A DNA stretch of 64,000 bases from Zychaea mexicana. Its lineage: Eukaryota; Mucoromycota; Mucoromycetes; Mucorales; Lichtheimiaceae. The stretch's first letter is position 1, and each line of letters opens with the position of its first letter. Both the position numbers and the translations under genes were made by a program. Positions 1 to 9,882 of the stretch are shown one piece after another. Location: contig NW_026516745.1 of assembly GCF_025766255.1 (NCBI RefSeq), positions 62,001 through 126,000 on the forward strand, read 5' to 3'. Under the pieces are notes generated by a model, which searched no databases, was not told the origin of the DNA, and saw nothing but the letters and a program-made list of their open reading frames with translations.

Positions 1-42
1 GATTTTGAGGCTACGTTTAAGCTACAATTCATGCATATCTTT

Positions 43-306
43 CTATTTTACCTTGAGATGCTCAAGTAAAGCAGCATTTTTATCCCTAAATCCTTGCACA
101 TAGTCACCGAGTACTCGAATGCATGCAAGACATTGTGCCTCACCATCCCTGCATTTTTTATTGTCAAAGTATCGATCGTAGAGCTTGAAAAACTGCTTGG
201 CAGGATGTCGTCTGCGACCAGTACCGGAACCTTGGTTGGACCTTTCCACCAATACATAAGAACACTTGGAACCAGCAGTTGTTGATAAGTTTTCTTTGAA
301 ATGCAT
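43..306 (-). pseudogene. hAT-type N-terminal zinc-finger (BED-like) fragment
   Basis: An 87-codon open frame ends with an aromatic-rich stretch (QFFKLYDRYF), then a C-x2-C pair (QCLAC) and about 25 residues later an H-containing LLEHLKVK tail. This spacing resembles the BED-type zinc finger at the start of hAT transposases (aromatic residues, CxxC, then H near the end). The second histidine of a full finger is not visible and no RNase H-like transposase domain follows, so this is at most the N-terminal exon of a broken transposon gene. The match is weak and rests on spacing alone. Confidence 0.3.
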
Positions 307-891
307 GAGAGAGGATAATGTAGATCGACGAGAAAGTGTAGATATAAAATGTTAATGAAGTATCTAGCTCAGAGAACTGGCCATAATTATACTTTTTCTT
401 AGGTCGTGTGCTGCGAAACTATTGCCTCAAGAAGATGAACTATTGTATAATGAAGAAGGCGACTGCTTAGTAGCTGCGCGACAAGTTCGTCATCGTCATC
501 ATTCTGCAGCATAACTTTTAGACGAGCTATGAAGTAATGAGTGCAGCACAGTCGATAAATTTGTATTTCGAAGATAAGCTGCTATTGAATTTAGAAGGAA
601 GAGGACAGTTATTTCGCTGTCGCATAGAAACTACTTAGCAGCTGCGCAACAGCTGCGTAGCAGATTTGTCATAAACATCAATCTGCAGCATGCTTTTGGC
701 ACGAGTCAATGAAGACCTGACTAATAAGAACCTCACATTGACCGTTTAATATATTTATCTTGTAATCTTTTCTTTTCTTTATTATCGAAGGAGTAAACCA
801 TTTTACTTTTGAAGATGAGATATATTTATTTGACTGCTTATTGGGGTGGTACACAATACTCAATCAAAAAAAAATGTAGCGGGGAATTACC
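307..891. other. No gene seen; imperfect direct repeat
   Basis: No supported gene. Two imperfect copies of a roughly 70-bp segment lie at about 460-530 and 628-706. They share CTTAG-AGCTGCGC, a CATCA-TCTGCAGCAT core and an ACGAG end. They look like remnants of an old duplication. Confidence 0.4.
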
Positions 892-928
892 CATAATTTT
901 TGCCAATTTTCGCTAGGTGAAAATTATG
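892..928. repeat. Short hairpin followed by GGCGAAAA-type inverted repeats
   Basis: CATAATTTT at 892-900 pairs with AAAATTATG at 920-928. The next 70 bp contain further alternating TTTTTGCCA and GGCGAAAA units, so the stretch can fold on itself. It may be the end of an unidentified small element abutting the arm repeat that starts near 1008. Confidence 0.35.
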
Positions 929-1007
929 AAGCACTATTTTTTGCCAAGGCGAAAAAGGTATTTTTGCCACTTGGCGAAAATTGCGGTTGGCGAAATTCGT
1001 CAATGCT

Positions 1008-2384
1008 GATAATTGTGTATGAGTAATGGAGAAGAAGATTGTTGCGTCGTTCTTGTTGTGAGTACGAATCATTTGTGCAGGTAGAGGACGAAGTTATATA
1101 ATACACGCAAGTCTGACGTTGGAATGGTGCAAGATGGTGCATCAAGTATATACAGAGAAGAAAAAAAAACAGTAATTTTGAATGAGCGTATATCCACTAA
1201 AGCTATACCCCAAGCACAACCAATAACCTTTTCCTTCCCTTGTTCACTTACCCAGCGTTTTTTTAAGCAGCAGTAATGGCGGTCTACTCCTTTATAAATC
1301 TTGAGCACATACTTTTTTTAAGAAAACAGTTACCTTCATTTCGTTTTTCAATAAATCTGTGGATTGTGACAAATCTGTGGATTGTGCCGTTTTGTTTTCT
1401 TTGTTTTTTATTCATTATGAAGAGAGTAGGAGCCATTTACAAGTGTGCGTCGAAGCTGTTGATTTGCCATGGCGAATGGTAATGAGAAAAAAAAGGATCT
1501 TTGGTTGTTGTTTTTTTCCTCCCTGCTGCTGCTAATAAACCCCACACTTTCCACCTACCTCTGCCACCAGCCTCCAATTTGTTTCAAACTCAACCCGGGT
1601 AAAGTGAAATGAGGGGAAACGCTCAGGCCCTATTCCCACAGCAGCAAAATAGGCTTATGCCTTATGCACACAGTGAGTCTCTGACGCACCCTTGCCATTT
1701 CCTGTACATTAGCCTACAAGCTTCTTGTCATGAGTGAAACAGCCATACTACTATATCTTGACATTGGCTTTATACTGCTTAACTTCTATTATGTCTTGAC
1801 TTGAATTGAAAATCTTAAGTACTCCTATATTCTGTGCTGCTACACTTAATATATTATCTACTTCAACTTTAACTATGTCTTAGTTGACTAAAACTATGTC
1901 CAGGTTGACTGTTATTATGTCTAGGTTGTCTATTATTCATGTTTAGATTGATTATTATTCTTGTCAGGATTTTCATTCATGTACAGATTGATTTTACTCA
2001 TGTCTAGATCGATTTATATTCATGTCCAGGTCGAAGTATATTTATGTCCAGGTCGATATATATTCATGTCCAGATCGATTTATATTCATGTCCAGGTCGA
2101 TGTATATTCATGTCTAGATCGTTTTATTTTATGTCCAGATCGATCTTTTTTCATGTCCAGCTCGATTTTCATTCATGTCTAGATCGATTTTCATTTATGT
2201 CCAGCTCGATTTTCATTTATGTCTAGATCGATTTTCATTCATGTCCAGATCAATTATTATTCATGTCCAGATTAACTTTCATTCATGTCCACTCAGATTA
2301 ACATTCATGTCCACTCTGCCTAAAATTAAATCCCTTCTGCCTCAATAAAAGTTCAAATGTCCGCTAGGAGATGAAAAATCCTGT
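1008..2384 (+). repeat. Solo arm of the giant-inverted-repeat element
   Basis: This 1.38-kb stretch matches the inverted arms of the element at 36247-40024 along nearly its whole length. It shares the segment starting GAGTAATGGAGAAGAAG, the poly-A/GGATCT stretch, the TCATGTCCAG tandem repeats and the terminal AGGAGATGAAAAATCCTGT. Only one arm is present, and no partner arm or transposase follows. Small open frames inside it (for example near 1276-1482) recur in all copies, but they read as accidental frames in repeat DNA. Confidence 0.75.
1960..2310 (+). repeat. Tandem repeat of about 22 bp (CATGTCCAGRTCGATTT-type)
   Basis: About 15 imperfect units of roughly 22 bp, with consensus near TTCATGTCCAGATCGATTT plus a short A/T tail, lie close to the outer end of the arm. 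The same array sits at the same place in the arms at 36.3-36.7 kb and 39.6-39.95 kb. Subterminal arrays like this commonly serve as transposase-binding sites in DNA transposons. Here that role is inferred only from position. Overlapping frames reading MSRSIYIHVQ-like peptides are a by-product of the repeat. Confidence 0.75.
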
Positions 2385-2697
2385 ATTAAAGATTTTAAAC
2401 ATAGTTATATTAAACAAAATAATCAATAAAATTATCACATTAAATTATAAATTAATTAATATATAAATTCATTAATTCTGATTTTATTAATTCATAAAGA
2501 AATAATTTTAATTTCGAAACCAAAAAAGACATAGTCTCCCCTCATAATTATTTTTATTTTATGTAGCATATATTTGAAAAGTTAATGAATAACGTCAGCT
2601 GCTATCGTAATAAACTTTTTATTGCTATAGCTAAATCTAATATTCCTCCATTACATATATATATATTTTTAAATTTTTTGATATTTTTTCTCATTTT

Positions 2698-3081
2698 TCA
2701 AAATTTATAGATTGTTTCCTCTCTTTTTTTTTCTTTTTTTTTTGATATATGTAGTTTACGATGTTGAGAACATAGAAAATCAGGTTTATTGTCACCAATA
2801 TTTGTTCTTATTTTCCGATGACACATATATCCTTCTTTTTTTCCTCTTTTATAAATATATGAGCATATATTATTACTGCTATTGATATACCAAAAATTGT
2901 TTGTTTTTGTTTCTTCCAATTTTTCCTTTATGATATTTTTCATTAGTTTTTGTTTTTTTTCTTTCTAATTACATAGAATTTCATCATCAAAATATTTATC
3001 CATAACTTGAGTCATGATGTCTTTCATTGAGCTTATCATAGTTTGTTTACATACAAGGATTTCTGTGTTGAGGATCACCAT
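2698..3081 (-). pseudogene. AT-rich zinc-motif ORF, copy 1
   Basis: From an ATG at 3081 the minus strand reads a lysine/asparagine-rich protein with one internal stop near 2970. Its C-terminal half carries CSYIYKRGKKEGYMC, then about 15 residues later PDFLCSQHRKLH. That is a C-x14-C-x(n)-C-x2-H-x3-H arrangement around an RGK-x2-G-x2-C core, which suggests one bound zinc. The same architecture and order (an N-terminal helix-like region, then the RGK motif) recurs at 8019-8367 and 9070-9510, so this is a dispersed family and not a chance frame. Function is unknown. The flanks are strongly AT-rich and no terminal repeats were found. Confidence 0.55.
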
Positions 3082-3450
3082 TTTTTTTATTAGTTAATAT
3101 TATTGTGATTATATTTTTATATTATAATTTTGTTTTTTCGATTTTTAAAATTCAGCTGATAATTAAAAATTTGGTAATAGCAAGTTATATAGTAATAAAC
3201 CGATTAGTACTCCTTGTAAAATTCTAGCCAATGACTATAATAAAATAAAATTGTTTCATTCAACTACAATGTAAATAATTTTACAATATCCATAACCTAT
3301 TAGACAGATTATACTACTATTACGGTGAATTTGGGGTATTCTAGGTAGTTGCGTAACAGTTTATGTGTATATTTAGTAGTGAGCACCAGTAATAATATCG
3401 TTTATTACAGATGGGTTATGAAGTGATATGAGTGTAAAGTAAGGTAAAAA
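3082..3450. other. No gene seen (AT-rich spacer)
   Basis: AT-rich DNA between the zinc-motif ORF and the gypsy LTR. I see no gene, repeat array or terminal repeat here. Confidence 0.4.
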
Positions 3451-4161
3451 TGTGTATGGGTTATATCCAAGGTTGTAAATAGTAGGGAGCTGTTGTCTTG
3501 ATTAAGCTCAGTAAGTAGAAATGAGGATCAGGGATGTTACCTCTGTCCAAAATGAATAAGGAATAAGGATCAGGAATGTTACGTCTGTCCAAGTAAATGA
3601 GAAATAAGAGCAGGAATGTTATGTCTGGTCTTAATAGAAGAGTTTATTTAGCTTCAGTTATGAGCAATAAACAATATGTAAGATAAAACAAGCCATGTTT
3701 AGGTCTTGAGTGATTGAAAACAACACTTGAAAAGTTAAGTCAAAAGTGGGAGGTAGAAATTCAATGTCTTTATTTAAATAAAATGAGGGGGTATTTATAT
3801 CTTTCAAAATAATTCAATACATCTATAATAATTGAACATCAAGGATGATGCTCGAAGGTTGTAGAAAGTACTCGCATCCAATGGTTATGGATGTGGAATC
3901 AATTGGAAAGTCTAGGAATAATGCTATTATTAGCTATTCCTTAGCAATTTAGAAGGTGCCAGAAGTTTGTAGAGTTGTTGCTGCGTAGTTATTGGATCAC
4001 TGTATCCTTGGCTTTATGGAAAGTGCCAGAATGTTGTAGTAATTGCGAGGCTGCTGTAGTAGAGCTCTTTGTTGTTGTGTGATGTGATGTGCTTAATGTA
4101 TGTTATGCAGCTCTTTCTTGTATTCAGATTTTATTGGAGGGATAGTTCTCGGGGTATCACA
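3451..4161 (-). repeat. 3' LTR of gypsy 1
   Basis: On the minus strand the segment starts TGTGATACCCC directly after a purine-rich tract (GGGCCCGAGGAGG, 4162-4174) and ends CCCATACACA. It therefore has TG..CA ends with short inverted termini. It contains a TATA-like box and AATAAA-type signals, as an LTR should. The left boundary is inferred from the inverted termini, because no second LTR exists in the window for comparison. Confidence 0.65.
3791..3800 (-). promoter_or_regulatory. TATA-like box in the gypsy 1 LTR
   Basis: The minus strand reads ATATAAATAC followed by a C-run, about 370 bp into the LTR. This fits a core promoter for the retroelement transcript. Confidence 0.4.
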
Positions 4162-4204
4162 CCTCCTCGGGCCCAGAAGAAGATGGTCCCACATCGTTTG
4201 AATT

Positions 4205-4545
4205 GTTGTATAATGGGTCGTAAAGTCGCTCTGTATATGCGTCGGCGGCTCCATCCGTTCGTTTTTGTTATAATTATTTTGTGATGTTGTTTGGATCGTA
4301 AAGTCACGCTGTAAATGTGTCAGTGCTCCATCTGTTTGATGTGATTGATGTGATATTGGTGTTTGGATCGTAAAGTCGCTCTGTATGTTTCGGTGCTCCA
4401 TCCGTTCGATCGGTTTGATAAGTTGTATGTGGTTCGTAGAGTCACTCTGTGTATGTGTCGGCGCTCCTTTGTATTGTTGTTGAATCAGATGCGAATCGTA
4501 GAGTCACTCTGTATGACTCGGCGCTCCATCCTTTTGTTTGTGTGT
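4205..4545 (-). repeat. Five imperfect units of about 70 bp in the gypsy 1 3' region
   Basis: On the plus strand, five units share ATCGTARAGTC-CTCTGTAT followed by TCGGCGCTCCATCCG, each with a variable spacer. They lie between the last ORF and the polypurine tract of gypsy 1, in its 3' untranslated region. A minus-strand frame through them (reading QSDFTIQT-like units) is explained by the repeat. Confidence 0.65.
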
Positions 4546-4976
4546 TTATGTGTGATAATGGATTTTGATGTGTATCTTTGTGTATATCATGTGTGTTTGT
4601 TTGTTTATGTTCTTTTTTTTTATTGTATTGTGATTTATAATCGATCTATATTTCTGTACCCATTGCAGTCTATTAAAATAAAAGGTTCGATATGTATAAA
4701 CAGGTATTGATATAGTCTGTGTGTGTATGTGTGTGTATGTAGGTTTGTAGTACAGTTGGGAGATTGCCGTTTAGGCTTACAAAAGTTTGGGTTTACATGA
4801 TATTTTTTTTTGTTTGTATGTTATATGTTTTTTTTTCTTTTCTACTACATTTTCTTTAATATATATATAATGTGTGTATAATGATAATAAGAAGGTATAA
4901 TTTGTAAGTGAGAACCATTAGGTCTCCAAAAACTCGAATCGTCGTATCCTCGTTAGTTGTGTCCTAGGAAGACGTT
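4546..4976. other. Non-coding 3' segment of gypsy 1
   Basis: T- and GT-rich DNA between the repeat array and the asparagine-run ORF. No gene seen. Confidence 0.4.
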
Positions 4977-5494
4977 TCAGCACTCTTCACAGTATAGGCT
5001 CACAGGCACCCAAGGGAAGGTGTCTCTGATAACGATAGCAAGAGCTAAATGTCTCTGCTGATTTTTGTTTCGTTGCGGGTGCGGGCGCACTGGTACTTGT
5101 TGGATGATTCTGGTTGTATTACCTGCCAACTGGGTAAGCTCCTGTTGTAGATGGGTACGTAAGCTCAGCAATGTAGAGATGCTTGCATAAGCTGTTGCTA
5201 TTGTCGTGAACGCCTCTATGTCCACATCGATGATGGCATCCAAGGTATCCAACGCTATGTCTTGTTGGTTTCGTTGGTCTTGTGGTAGCGGCGATGGTGA
5301 TGTATGCATGGTTGATTGTTCATCGATATCCATGGCATCGTCTTCGTAGCTAGCTATGCTTGGTTCTGAGGCCCAACCGCCTTCGTTTCTGCTTGGAATA
5401 TGCGTGGGGGTTGGTCCCCATCCGTCCGAGCTATTGCCCGTCATCGTTTCTTGAGCCCATGGAGCTACGATGGTAATGTTGGTGTTGTTTTGGG

Positions 5495-5528
<34 letters not shown>

Positions 5529-5531
5529 CAT
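4977..5531 (-). CDS. Extra ORF downstream of gypsy 1 integrase
   Basis: A 184-codon intact frame starts with 11 consecutive asparagines (a GTT/AAC microsatellite). It then has an acidic segment (DDAMDIDEQ), a helical leucine-rich stretch (SLRTHLQQELTQL, about residues 125-140) and a C-terminal tail. It lies between integrase and LTR in the same orientation, so it belongs to the retroelement or is a captured fragment. I do not recognise a domain. It shows no envelope features: no signal peptide and no membrane segment. It is the only uninterrupted frame in gypsy 1. Confidence 0.5.
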
Positions 5532-5658
5532 TGTAGTAGTTCAAGTGGTATGATAGAGTTGATTGTTTAGGATATTTTTCTTCTTTATATATGTTTTTTT
5601 TTGAAATGTATGAATTCTTTTCTATGCATATGCACGTTTATATTTCAGAGTTATTGGT

Positions 5659-7330
5659 TTATGAACGTCCTCTGGTAGGTCGATAGCTACTATCTCTTTT
5701 CTTCTTTTTCTTTGTTTTTCTCCGATTTCCTGCATTTTTAGTCCTTCTCGATTTTCCTTGCTGTGGCATCGTCTGTGTTGTTTCGTCTTGGTCTGATTCT
5801 GATACATCTTCTTGTGGTGGTACTGCATCGACCTCGTCAGTAATGAGGTGCAGCAATGCCTGAGATATTGGGGCTCGGTACTCGATATCAGGTAAGGTAT
5901 AAGAGCGCAATCGGTTTCTATGGTAGGGGTTCGGTAGGAATCTTCCTTGCATCGTTTTTAATCAATAGGTACCGCGTTTGTTGACCTTGTGAATCAAGAA
6001 TGGTCCTTCCCATAGATCTTCTAGGCGTCCTGCCCAATTTCCTTCCAAGTAATTTTGATATACTTGAATAGTATCTCTAATTTGGAAAGGGCGTTTTAGT
6101 TTCTTGCCTTGCTGCAGTAATTTCTTTTCGATTCTCTGTTTCTGTGCCGCTTGTGCACTTTTGATTGTATTAATCGCTTCTTCTCTTATTCTATTGAGTC
6201 TTGTGATATGTTCCTCAAATAAGTCGAGTACGATCATATCTTCGTCGCGCTCATCATCCTCTTCCAGGAGATCTGCAATGTTTGTTTGTGGTTGCACGTG
6301 TCGGTCGAAAGGTGTATGTGGCTCTCGTCTGTAGATTAAGTAAAATGGAGATCTCTTCGTCATTTCTTGTCAAATGCTGCGGTATGCGAATAGTAGTACA
6401 GGTAGGTACATTGGACAGTTCTTCTTTTCTTCTTTATTGAGTCTTTTCAACATGACTCCAACTGTTCGATTAAATTGTTCGACTAGTCCGTTCGCTTGTG
6501 GATGATATGGTGATGTGAGTCGATGTTCGATGCCGTATTGCTTGCAGACAGCATTTATAAGGTTGTTTTGGATAGGTAAGCCGTTGTCTGAGCACAAAAC
6601 ACGTGGGCAGCCATGTATAGTAATGACACATTCGTAAACAAACAGAGAAACTTATGCTGCATTTGCCACTTGTAAGACACGTGCTTCAACATATTTGCAG
6701 AAAGAACAAATAGCTACAATGATATAGCGATGTAGGCTCTGGGCTGTTGGTAGATGTTTGATATCGATATGCACGTTCTCAAACGTAATGTTCGAAACAG
6801 GAATCAGGTATAGTGTTTCTTGGTTGTTGGGTTTCTTGTGTTGGTGACACCGGTCGCATTGTGCGATGAATTGTTTTACGTCTTGCGCCATTCCTCGCCA
6901 GTAGTATTTTGTTTTTAGCTTAAATAGTGTATTTTGGAATGCAAAATGTCCCCCAAGAGGATGTTTGTGTACCATCTAGATTGCATCTTTGATCTTGCTC
7001 CTCTGTAGGATCATTTTTGGCGTGGATCCTTTGCAGTAGAGTTTTTCATTTATAACGATATAGTGTTCGTTTTGAGTGCGAATTGTTTTCCGTAGTTCCT
7101 TGCTACTAGTTGGTAGGTATTCGAGTATTTCAAGATAATACTTGAGTCCGTTGTATATCTTATTATCTATTGTGATTTTGGTTGTGACACAGTAGATGTA
7201 GTTGTATGTCGTCGAGTAATTTGAGAATGTTTCAAAATAAGCTTTGTGCGGGGTGATGTTGTAATAGTGTTGTGATCGACGTTGGAATGTTGCTATCAGT
7301 ATTGTCTCATGATGTGTTGATAATCAGTTT
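5659..7330 (-). pseudogene. gypsy 1 integrase (end of pol)
   Basis: One continuous minus-strand frame is broken only by stop codons. It opens with a linker resembling the end of RNase H. Next is the HHCC zinc-binding domain (HKHPLGGHF, then CDRCHQH), followed by the DDE core: D in HIDIKHLP, D in CSDNG, E in NGLVEQFNR. A C-terminal domain (GPFLIHKVNKRGTY, then NPYHRNRLRSY) and a basic tail complete it. Stops lie just before the zinc domain (about 6976), at 6652, 6370 and 5962, all in the same frame and with no frameshifts. The catalytic residues themselves are intact. The protein would insert retroelement cDNA into chromosomes; this copy is dead. Confidence 0.85.
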
Positions 7331-7370
7331 GTGATCAGCGTCTAGTTGGCTTTATGGGCATAAATTATAG

Positions 7371-7838
7371 GGATCTGATGACTTTGAATTTCCATTTGAA
7401 GCTAAATTAATACATATTGTTATTAGTAATTCAAGTGAAGCTGCATTAAAAAAAGATGAAATGATTAAATTACAAGAACAGTTTTTAAATTTTAATATTG
7501 ATGATAATAAGAATATTGATAATGAGGTTATTGAAGATAATAATAGCAATAATAATGATAGTAGTGAAGATGATATTCTTAAGTTTAATGAAAAGAAAAG
7601 AAGACGTAAAGGTAAAGGGAAGGAAAAAGCTATTAATATAAGTAAAGTTAGAAGTATAGAGGATAAAGCATATGAACTAGAAAGCATAGTTGACCATAAA
7701 ATTGAGTATAATGAATATATATTTTTTGTGAAATAGAAAAATTATCCATCTGTAGATAATAGTTGGTTGCATATTAATAGATTCAATGAAAAGGATTTAG
7801 TGAATGAATATATTCTAAAACATCATCTAAACATATAA
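7371..7838 (+). pseudogene. Chromodomain ORF, module copy 1
   Basis: The frame runs from 7371 through a start at 7461 to a stop at 7836-7838, with one internal TAG at about 7734. It reads an acidic N/D/E-rich region (about 60 residues), a basic patch (EKKRRRKGKGKEK), then a chromodomain: YELESIVDHKIE, NEYIFFVK, [stop], KNYPSVDNSWLHINRF, NEYIL. The chromodomain signature is the aromatic cage pattern Y..E.I.DH, followed by VKWK.YP...SW. The first tryptophan of the WK pair is the stop codon (TAG where TGG is expected). Chromodomains bind methylated histone tails and occur at the C-terminus of some Ty3/gypsy integrases. No integrase core precedes this one. Confidence 0.6.
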
Positions 7839-8018
7839 TTTCATATTATTAAGTTAAAATATTATTAAAACATAACAGAAAAGGATTTCCAATGATTATT
7901 TTCATTAGTCTTTTTTTCTTCTTTTTTTTTATTATATTTATATTCGATAATTCTTTATTATTCAATTTTTTATTAAATCTTTGATTTTCAGCAATATTAT
8001 CTACTTGTATATCTTTTT

Positions 8019-8367
8019 TTACAATTTTTTTCTTTTTTTTAGTATATGTTTTTTACTATGTGAGCAACAAAGAAAGTCAGGTTTATTATCAGATAAGTTA
8101 GTTCTTATTTTTTTCCCACAAAACGTACCTTTCTTTTTTCCTCTTTCAAATTTATATGTATAAAAGCTATTATGCATAGAAAGATATAGGAAATAATTAG
8201 TAGAGAATAAATTTTTTTTTTCTATTAACTTTTTTATTAACTTTTTCAATTATGTTTTTTTCAATAAAATGATTAAATTCAGATTGCATGAAAACATCTA
8301 GTTCATTGCATATATTTGTACATAGTTGGATATAGTTGATGGGGAGATATTTATTTAGGCAAACCAT
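8019..8367 (-). pseudogene. AT-rich zinc-motif ORF, module copy 1
   Basis: Starting at an ATG at 8367 the protein reads MVCLNKYLPINYIQLCTN, runs about 45 residues, and shifts frame near 8220-8249. It continues with YFLYLSMHNSF, KFERGKKKGTFCGKKI and PDFLCCSHSKKH. It aligns along its length with the intact copy at 9070-9510. The RGK-x2-G-x2-C core and the C-x2-H-x3-H end are kept, although the first cysteine of the motif is tyrosine here. Convergent with the chromodomain ORF; function unknown. Confidence 0.55.
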
Positions 8368-8639
8368 TTTGAGAGCACTTTTTATATTATAAAGAAATTC
8401 AATTTTATTTTTAAAAAAATTTATTTTAGTATGCATAATTTAAAACTCCGGAGTTAAAAAAATATCCTAAATAGATGAAATTTTATAGTAAATTTGTAAA
8501 TATCAGACTATGAGATGTTCCATAGATCCATTGATCTAGGGGTATGTATCCTAGTTGTAATATTTCCTAAAAATTAAGAGTTATAAATTTTTTAAGAGTT
8601 ACAAAAATTTCTCATAATTACAAATTACTTTTAATTATT

Positions 8640-9005
8640 TAAATCAAAAAATAAATAATGATGTTAATAAAATTATTTTGAATTTTGATATAGATGATAA
8701 TATGAATATTAATGATGAAGTCAGTGAAAAAAGATAATGAAGATAATAATAGTAGTGAAGATGATATTCCTAAATTTAATGAAAAGGAAAGAAAAAAACT
8801 TGTTATATTATTAAAGTTAGAAATATAGAAAATGAAACATATGAAATAGAAAGCATAATTGACCATAAAGTCAAACATAATGAATGTATCCTCTTTGTAA
8901 AATGGAAAAACTATCTATCAATAGATAATAGCCGGTTGCATATAACAAATTTAATGAAAAGGTGTTGTTAAATGAATATGTTTTAGAACATCATCTTCAC
9001 ATATA
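8640..9005 (+). pseudogene. Chromodomain ORF, module copy 2
   Basis: The second copy is not open: several stops and at least one frameshift interrupt it. Segments equivalent to copy 1 can still be read: an acidic SSEDDIPKFNEKE stretch, KVRNIENETYEIESIIDHKV, and ILFVKWKNYLSIDNSRLHI. The tryptophan that is a stop in copy 1 is present here (VKWKNY), whereas the second cage tryptophan (SW) is changed to SR. Complementary damage shows that the ancestor was a full chromodomain protein. Confidence 0.55.
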
Positions 9006-9069
9006 ATATTAAATACTTAAGGTAAAACATTATGAAAACAAAGGAAGAAAGGATTGCCTATAGTTATCT

Positions 9070-9510
9070 TTATAGGTTTTCTTTTTTTTTCTTTTTTTTT
9101 ATTATAATAATAAGATTATCTACTTGTTGTATATCTATCTGTTGTATAATATTTTCACCTTTTTCTTCAATTATCTTTCTCTTTTCAGGAATATGATCTG
9201 GATTATATTTTCTGTAAACATATTTATTTTTATTACCTTTTTCTATTATTTTTTTCCCACAAAATTTCCCATTACTCTTTCCTCGTTTAAACTTATGAGT
9301 ACAAAAGCTATTATACATAGAAAGATATAGAAAATAGTCTGATGAGAACAACTCTTTTATTTTTTTATTAATTTTTTCTTGTATTTTTGTGATTATATTG
9401 TTTTTAATAAAATAGTCAAATTCAGTCTGTATAAAAGTATCTATTTCATTGCATAGATTTGTGCATAATTGTATATGATTGATGGGAAGATAGTTATTGA
9501 GAGCAACCAT
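9070..9510 (-). CDS. AT-rich zinc-motif protein, module copy 2 (intact)
   Basis: A 146-codon intact frame starts MVALNNYLPINHIQLC. It has a helix-rich N-terminal half (LCNEIDTFIQTEFDYFIK, then a lysine-rich coil), then YFLYLSMYNSFCTHKFKRG, SNGKFCGKKI and a lysine-rich tail. The cysteine pattern C-x4-KRGK-x2-G-x2-C is complete. The distal C-x2-H of copies 1 and 2 is replaced by YNPDH. The motif recalls small zinc-binding units of the type C..RGK..G..C..C..H seen in some large-DNA-virus and fungal proteins, but that is a resemblance only. This is the longest uninterrupted member of the family and the best query for a search. Confidence 0.55.
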   Translation of the reverse strand: MVALNNYLPINHIQLCTNLCNEIDTFIQTEFDYFIKNNIITKIQEKINKKIKELFSSDYFLYLSMYNSFCTHKFKRGKSNGKFCGKKIIEKGNKNKYVYRKYNPDHIPEKRKIIEEKGENIIQQIDIQQVDNLIIIIKKKKKKENL

Positions 9511-9690
9511 TTTAAAAGTAATTTTTATAAATTAATAAAAATTCAATTTTGTATTAAATAAAAAATTTTAGTATACATGATTTAAAACTCTGAACTTGTA
9601 AAAGATTTAAAACTCTGAACTTGTAAAAATATTATAAATAAAGAAAATTGTGCAATAATTTTGTAATCACTATACTATGAGATGTTCTCC

Positions 9691-9853
9691 TAAGAAGAAA
9701 AAAAAATCTTTGGTTATTGCTTATTCCCCTCCCTGCTGCTACTATTGAGCCCCACTTTTTCCTCCCGCCTCAGCCACCACTCTCCAGTTTCTTCAAACTC
9801 AACTGGGGTGAAATAAGGGGATGCCTTTTTTCCACTACCCCAATCCTCTTCCC
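9691..9853 (+). repeat. Fragment of the arm repeat
   Basis: About 160 bp match the internal part of the arm repeat at 1485-1650 (TCTTTGGTT, CCCTCCCTGCTGCT, then a CCACTCTCCAGTTT-like stretch). The repeat is interrupted by the Harbinger element that begins at 9857. Confidence 0.55.
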
Positions 9854-9856
9854 TTA

Positions 9857-9882
9857 GAGCAACTCCAGTAGACTAGCTAAAT
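9857..9882 (+). repeat. Left terminal inverted repeat of the Harbinger element
   Basis: Begins GAGCAACTCCAG and pairs with 34587-34612 (22 of 26 positions). TTA precedes it. Confidence 0.85.

Larger units (their letters stand above)
3451..7345 (-). mobile_element. Truncated Ty3/gypsy retrotransposon (gypsy 1)
   Basis: Read on the minus strand, the order is a decayed end of RNase H, integrase (zinc-binding domain, catalytic core, C-terminal domain), an extra ORF with an asparagine run, a repeat-rich non-coding segment, a purine tract, and an LTR. The integrase lies downstream of reverse transcriptase-type sequence, which is the Ty3/gypsy order. Gag, protease, reverse transcriptase and the 5' LTR are missing. 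The element stops where the AT-rich chromodomain module begins, near 7345. Confidence 0.8.
7346..9690. repeat. Two tandem copies of an AT-rich chromodomain/zinc-motif module
   Basis: Copy 1 (about 7346-8525) and copy 2 (about 8640-9690) have the same order: a plus-strand ORF with a chromodomain, a poly-T-rich spacer, a convergent minus-strand zinc-motif ORF, and a common end reading ACTATGAGATGTTC (about 8509-8522 and 9675-9688). The copies are clearly diverged and have suffered different mutations, so the duplication is old. A 25-bp tandem duplication (GATTTAAAACTCTGAACTTG plus five bases) lies near 9581-9632. I found no terminal repeats or target duplication for the module. Confidence 0.6.

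Noticed and set aside
1276..1482. Small hydrophobic frame present in all arm copies (also 37103-37327 and 38944-39168)
   Set aside because: The frame changes its start and end between copies and carries copy-specific indels. Conservation is explained by the repeat itself.
1961..2226. Overlapping frames reading MSRSIYIHVQ-like peptides (also near 36.3 and 39.7 kb)
   Set aside because: They are generated by the 22-bp tandem repeat, which stays open in several frames. There is no independent coding evidence.
7346..9690. Calling the AT-rich modules an integrated giant virus
   Set aside because: The zinc-motif resemblance is too short and no capsid, polymerase or packaging gene is present. Kept only as a hypothesis.
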